DNA from: Bacteroidota bacterium
Lineage (GTDB): Bacteria; Bacteroidota; Bacteroidia; Chitinophagales; Saprospiraceae
Assembly: GCA_029561355.1 (NCBI GenBank)
Contig: JAKQJD010000165.1
Location: 1-35,598 of the forward strand
Length of the DNA: 35,598 bases
Direction of reading: 5' to 3'
The first letter of the stretch is position 1. Each line of letters starts with the position of its first letter. The notes under the pieces were generated by a model. The model made no database searches, had not been told where the DNA came from, and saw only the letters and a program-made list of their open reading frames with translations. The position numbers and the translations under genes were made by a program. Below are positions 32,446 to 35,598 of this stretch, one piece after another.

Positions 32446-32754
32446 ATGATCGCTACACAATTGCATGCTCAACCGGGCCAGCCCGTGCTTGAGGGAGGAG
32501 TAGAACTGTACCGTAATTCGCCGAATCCGTTTATTGAAATGACTTTACTGTGGTTCCGCATGCCCGCCGCTTCGAAGGTGGTTATCCGGATTTTCGACGC
32601 CATTGGCTGTGAAGTCAATGCCAAGTCGGGCCAGTATGAAGCCGGGGAGCACCACATGGTGCTGCACCGCGCCGACCTGCGCGAACCGGGTATTTATACG
32701 TGCCGGTTGGAAACGCCGTTTGGAACGGCGACGAGGAAGTTGATGATGTACTAG
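32446..32754 (+). CDS. Orphan T9SS type A sorting-domain mini-protein
   Basis: 102 residues. From about residue 20 it is a complete type A C-terminal sorting domain: YRNSPNPFIEMTLLWFRMP, VVIRIFDAIGCEV, GQYEAGEHHMVLHRADL, REPGIYTCRLE, TRKLMMY. Before it stands only MIATQLHAQPGQPVLEGG, where TQLHAQ looks like the end of a signal peptide whose start is missing. A nearby ATG at 32433 in another frame (Met-Lys-Ser-Tyr) would supply a basic start, so a small deletion or frameshift may have removed the passenger and broken the signal. It could be a remnant of a larger surface protein. Confidence 0.6.
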   Translation: MIATQLHAQPGQPVLEGGVELYRNSPNPFIEMTLLWFRMPAASKVVIRIFDAIGCEVNAKSGQYEAGEHHMVLHRADLREPGIYTCRLETPFGTATRKLMMY

Positions 32755-32757
32755 AAT

Positions 32758-32895
32758 GTGAGAGAGGTGAGAGATGTGAGAGAGTGAGAGTCCGTAGAGT
32801 ACACCGCTTCGCCTTAAACCATTCGGACCATGGCGAAGCGGTGTACTCTACGGACTCTCACTCTCTCACCTCTCTCACTCTCTCACATCTCTCAC
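32758..32895. repeat. Inverted repeat with 9-bp-unit arms and GTAGAGTACACCGCTTCG core
   Basis: Left arm 32758-32812 has nonamer units TGTGAGAGA and GGTGAGAGA. The right arm is 32832-32895. The innermost 34 bp are perfect inverse copies and include GTAGAGTACACCGCTTCGCC. It fills the gap between the mini-protein stop (32754) and the ndk stop (32900-32902). Confidence 0.93.
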
Positions 32896-32899
32896 CCTC

Positions 32900-33319
32900 T
32901 TAAAAGAGTTCTACTCCCCCAAAGTGAAATGCGCCTTCAATAGCCGCATTTTCGTCGCTGTCCGATCCGTGTACAGCGTTTTCTCCGATACTGGTTGCAT
33001 ATTTAGCACGAATAGTACCCGGCGCAGCCTGCGCGGGGTTCGTTGCGCCGATCAGCGTACGGAATGATTCCACAGCATTTTCCTTTTCCAGAATAGCCGC
33101 TACGATAGCGCCGCTGCTCATGAATTCGCAGAGTTCGCCGTAGAAAGGGCGTTCTTTATGTACGGCGTAAAATTCGCCGGCCTTAGCGGGGCTCAGTTGA
33201 GTCAGTTTCATTGCAACGATGCGAAAACCTGCTTCGTTGATCATTTGCAGAATGTTGCCAATGTTGCCGGCGCGTACTGCATCCGGCTTAATCATGGTAA
33301 ATGTGCGATTGCCTGCCAT
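32900..33319 (-). CDS. ndk: Nucleoside diphosphate kinase
   Basis: 139 residues, normal length. The sequence opens [20 protein letters not shown] with nucleotide-binding Lys11, continues [21 protein letters not shown], and has the catalytic phosphohistidine His117 in ENAVHGSDS. It transfers the gamma phosphate between nucleoside triphosphates and diphosphates by a ping-pong mechanism in the cytoplasm. It is divergent from nrnA and convergent with the small sorting-domain protein. Confidence 0.97.
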   Translation of the reverse strand: MAGNRTFTMIKPDAVRAGNIGNILQMINEAGFRIVAMKLTQLSPAKAGEFYAVHKERPFYGELCEFMSSGAIVAAILEKENAVESFRTLIGATNPAQAAPGTIRAKYATSIGENAVHGSDSDENAAIEGAFHFGGVELF

Positions 33320-33405
33320 GTTCTTGTTGATATAAAAAATGAATGATGTGAGTTTTTAGAGTATCTGTGCAGGGTTGGAAGCACATACCCTCATTTTTGA
33401 GGCCG

Positions 33406-33413
33406 CAAAGGTA
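33406..33413 (-). promoter_or_regulatory. -7 box of ndk
   Basis: TACCTTTG on the minus strand, perfect TAnnTTTG, about 86 nt before the ndk start. A TTG lies 16 nt upstream (33432-33430), a short spacer. Confidence 0.5.
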
Positions 33414-33501
33414 GAGCAAGATTTTATTCCAAATAAGCGACTTAAAAAGGTTTTCAGAAAAATAATATCCGGCGCACCCTTCTATTCAGTATTGAACACC
33501 G

Positions 33502-33509
33502 TACTTTTG
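33502..33509 (+). promoter_or_regulatory. -7 box of nrnA
   Basis: TACTTTTG, perfect TAnnTTTG, 105 nt before the chosen ATG at 33615. It lies inside the long open frame, which argues against the earlier start at 33375. Confidence 0.45.
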
Positions 33510-33614
33510 CCGATCTTTTGCTACAGCAAAGGCAGGAGGGTCCGTATTCAAACCTCTTTTGAACCAGAAAAGCCGTGTTTGTTACAGGCTCTAAATCGAA
33601 ACCATTTGTATACA

Positions 33615-34622
33615 ATGGAATTTCCTTCCGCGCTCAGACAATTACTTCGCGTACCACAGAACGTCGCTATTCTTTCCCATCGCAACCCCGACGGCGATGC
33701 GATCGGTAGTTCCCTGGCTATGCGTCACTACCTGGAGCAATACGGCCACACGGTGCACGTGCTGTTTCCTTCGGAGTTTCCGGAGGAGTTTGAAGCGCTG
33801 CCCGGGGCAGAAGATATTTTGCTGTGGGATTTGCATACGGAAGAGTGCAGAATGGTGCTGGCGCGCAAAAACGTCTTCTTTTTCCTCGATTTTAACGGGT
33901 ACGGGCGCATCGACAAGATGGGCGATTTTATCAAAGAACTGCCAGGCACCCGCATCATGATCGACCACCACCTGTACCCCGAACCGATTGCCGACTATAC
34001 TTTTTCGGAACCGGAAGCCAGCAGCACCTGCGAACTGGTGTACCGGTTTATTCACGGACTGGGCGATACGATGAAGATCGACCCCGTGATCGGAAAGTGT
34101 ATTTACACGGGACTGATCACCGATACGGGTTCGTTTCGCCATGCCACCAATCCGATGGTGTTCCGCATTGCTGCCGACCTGGTGGAACGCGGGCTCGACG
34201 ATACGGGCGTGCAGGATATGATTTTTAATTCGCAGAAAGAAAAACACCTGCGCCTGCTCGGCCATTGCCTCACGCACCGCATGGAATACCTGCCCGAATT
34301 CCACACCGCGCTGATCTGGCTATCGAAAAAGGACTACGAAATTTTCAATATCCAGCGCGGCGACACGGAAGGGATCGTCAATTACCTGCTGAGTATACGC
34401 GACGTAAAACTGGCGGCGTTTATCCACAACCAGCCGACGGTGGTAAAACTGAGCCTGCGCTCCAAGGGCGACCTCGACGTGCAGGAAATCTGTAAAAAAC
34501 ACTTCAACGGCGGCGGCCACCGGAACGCTTCGGGCGCTTATTCACACGACAGCCTCAAAGGCACCATCGATAAGTTTAAAAGCCTGCTGCCCGAATACAA
34601 GGACCAACTGAATTCCAAATAA
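33615..34622 (+). CDS. nrnA: Bifunctional oligoribonuclease/PAP phosphatase NrnA (DHH family)
   Basis: 335 residues from ATG 33615. The open frame starts at 33375, but its first 80 residues match nothing and include a -7 box. Motifs: SHRNPDGDA (21-29), FLDFN (90-94), MIDHHL (115-120, the DHH signature), ITDTGSF (168-174) and the DHHA1 motif GGGHRNASG (299-307). These bind two metal ions. NrnA degrades 2-5-nt RNA and converts 3'-phosphoadenosine 5'-phosphate to AMP. The FKBP gene follows after 47 nt on the same strand and may be co-transcribed. Confidence 0.93.
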   Translation: MEFPSALRQLLRVPQNVAILSHRNPDGDAIGSSLAMRHYLEQYGHTVHVLFPSEFPEEFEALPGAEDILLWDLHTEECRMVLARKNVFFFLDFNGYGRIDKMGDFIKELPGTRIMIDHHLYPEPIADYTFSEPEASSTCELVYRFIHGLGDTMKIDPVIGKCIYTGLITDTGSFRHATNPMVFRIAADLVERGLDDTGVQDMIFNSQKEKHLRLLGHCLTHRMEYLPEFHTALIWLSKKDYEIFNIQRGDTEGIVNYLLSIRDVKLAAFIHNQPTVVKLSLRSKGDLDVQEICKKHFNGGGHRNASGAYSHDSLKGTIDKFKSLLPEYKDQLNSK

Positions 34623-34669
34623 CGCATAACTCACATATTCACACATTTCGCTCATTCATTCATTTCGCA

Positions 34670-35521
34670 ATGCGCAAACTATTCTTTCTGGCGCTTATCG
34701 CCACCGTTGCCACCCAAATCGCCTGCAAAAAAGGCAGCGTGACAACAGAACATGGTTACAAATTCACCAACCATACTGAAAAAGGCGGTACCAAACCGCA
34801 ACCCGGTGAAACGGTATTACTTCAAACCTACACCTACATCGGCGACTCGCTGATGGCCAGCACGCAGAAAAACTACGGCGGTCCGCGCGAATTCGCGCTG
34901 TTCGAAAAAGACAAACTGCCGAAACGCGTTCCCGCTATCTACGACGCCTGCCTCCTGATGGGTGAAGGCGACAGCGCTACCGTGGTAGAAGTCATCGATA
35001 CGTTCCTGCAGAAATTCATTCCGCCGGCCCTGAAAGACGCCAAGGAAGTTCGTTACGAAATCGTACTGGTCGACATCATCACGAAAGAAGAAAAACAAAA
35101 AGCCGAAGATGCTGCCAAAGCGCAGTTCTCGACCGTAGAGGCCTCTATCAAAGAGATGATCGGCTCCTACAACGCAGGCAGCCTGAACGATAAACTCACC
35201 ACGACGGCTTCCGGCCTGAAGGTGTACATCGTTGAAAAAGGCAGCGGCGCTCCGCTGAAAACCGGCGAAAGTATCAAAACCAACTACTACGGCGCCCTGA
35301 AAGACGGCACCATGTTCGACAACTCCTACGAGCGCGGCGAACCGCTGACGTTCCCCGTCGGCCTCGGCCAGATGATTCCGGGTTACGACGAAGGCGCCAT
35401 GCTGCTCAACCACGGCGGTAAAGCATACTTCTTTATCCCGCCGGCACTCGGCTACGGCCCGCAGGCAAACGGCCCGATTCCGGCTAACTCCGAACTGATC
35501 TTCTACGTGGAGATTCTGTAA
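34670..35521 (+). CDS. FKBP-type peptidyl-prolyl isomerase, probable lipoprotein
   Basis: 283 residues. A signal peptide (MRKLFFLALIATVATQIAC) ends at a Cys19 followed by two Lys. The -3 position is Gln, not the usual Leu, so the lipobox is imperfect. Two domains follow: a degenerate FKBP-like region (about 40-135) and a standard FKBP domain (about 197-283) with SIKTNYYGALKDGTMFDNSY, PLTFPVGLGQMIPGYDEGA and AYFFIPPALGYG. It should help fold proteins in the periplasm. Related lipoproteins (GldI) exist in gliding Bacteroidota, but that role is not shown here. A strong terminator follows. Confidence 0.88.
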   Translation: MRKLFFLALIATVATQIACKKGSVTTEHGYKFTNHTEKGGTKPQPGETVLLQTYTYIGDSLMASTQKNYGGPREFALFEKDKLPKRVPAIYDACLLMGEGDSATVVEVIDTFLQKFIPPALKDAKEVRYEIVLVDIITKEEKQKAEDAAKAQFSTVEASIKEMIGSYNAGSLNDKLTTTASGLKVYIVEKGSGAPLKTGESIKTNYYGALKDGTMFDNSYERGEPLTFPVGLGQMIPGYDEGAMLLNHGGKAYFFIPPALGYGPQANGPIPANSELIFYVEIL

Positions 35522-35552
35522 GGCGTTGGTATCCAACTGATTCGAAGGATTT

Positions 35553-35591
35553 ATCCCGAATTTTCTCACCAGAGAAAATTCGGGATTTTTT
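35553..35591 (+). terminator. Rho-independent terminator of the nrnA-FKBP unit
   Basis: A perfect 15-bp stem ATCCCGAATTTTCTC (35553-35567) with 35572-35586, a 4-nt loop and a following T run, starting 32 nt after the stop codon. Confidence 0.85.
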
Positions 35592-35598
35592 ATGGGCA

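Noticed and set aside
303..32895. CRISPR array as an explanation of the tandem repeats
   Set aside because: Units are 7-9 bp without unique spacers of constant length, and no cas genes are present.
10990..32895. All inverted repeats as simple Rho-independent terminators
   Set aside because: Several lie between divergent genes (8712, 11951, 15839, 32150) and most lack a T tract after the stem, so termination cannot be their common role.
33375..33614. N-terminal extension of NrnA from 33375
   Set aside because: The extension has no family similarity, contains a -7 box, and the conserved DHH fold starts right after ATG 33615.
1..35598. Insertion sequences or phage genes as the source of the palindromes
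   Set aside because: No transposase, integrase or phage structural protein is seen in any frame, and no target-site duplications could be recognised.

Overview
The window looks like chromosomal DNA of a Bacteroidota bacterium. Evidence: three large secreted leucine-rich proteins end in type IX secretion (T9SS) sorting domains. Many genes carry the Bacteroidota -7 promoter box TAnnTTTG and lack Shine-Dalgarno sequences. LPS genes (lpxD-like, hldD), an M1 peptidase with a beta-strand-rich C-terminus and a PadR/PspC operon fit the same phylum. A Saprospiria-like lineage is a guess from the style of the repeats and secreted proteins.

Layout. 1-413: C-terminal end of ribF, invaded by repeats. 331-3300: minus-strand operon of a small secreted protein, a PadR regulator and a PspC-domain membrane protein. 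3855-6117: MATE transporter and a methyltransferase. 6353-8673: small outer-membrane-like protein and a family-10-like glycosyl hydrolase, convergent. 8898-10976: LpxD-like acyltransferase and an alpha/beta hydrolase. 11129-15249: a standalone lantibiotic-dehydratase C-terminal-type protein, divergent from an M1 peptidase. 15384-16977: peroxiredoxin Bcp and the heptose epimerase HldD. 17041-24003: three leucine-rich T9SS cargo proteins, two of them close paralogues. 24230-25990: two small membrane proteins, a gene remnant and a DinB-like protein. 26648-30397: a large SF1 helicase. 30680-30770: the signal recognition particle (4.5S) RNA. 31001-35521: fructose-6-phosphate aldolase, a helical Ala/Glu/Lys-rich protein, an orphan T9SS-CTD mini-protein, ndk, nrnA and an FKBP-type isomerase lipoprotein.

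The genes are mostly single housekeeping units, not one pathway. The striking feature is what separates them. Nearly every intergenic gap is filled by a long, often nested inverted repeat. The outer arms are usually short tandem repeats with a 7-bp unit (8 or 9 bp in a few). The unit sequence differs from locus to locus, while the two arms of one locus match. Inner cores are shared between loci as modules. The elements lie flush with stop and start codons, occur between convergent, divergent and tandem genes, supply stop codons, and in ribF are read as protein. No transposase is visible. I regard this modular palindrome family as the main candidate for an undescribed system.
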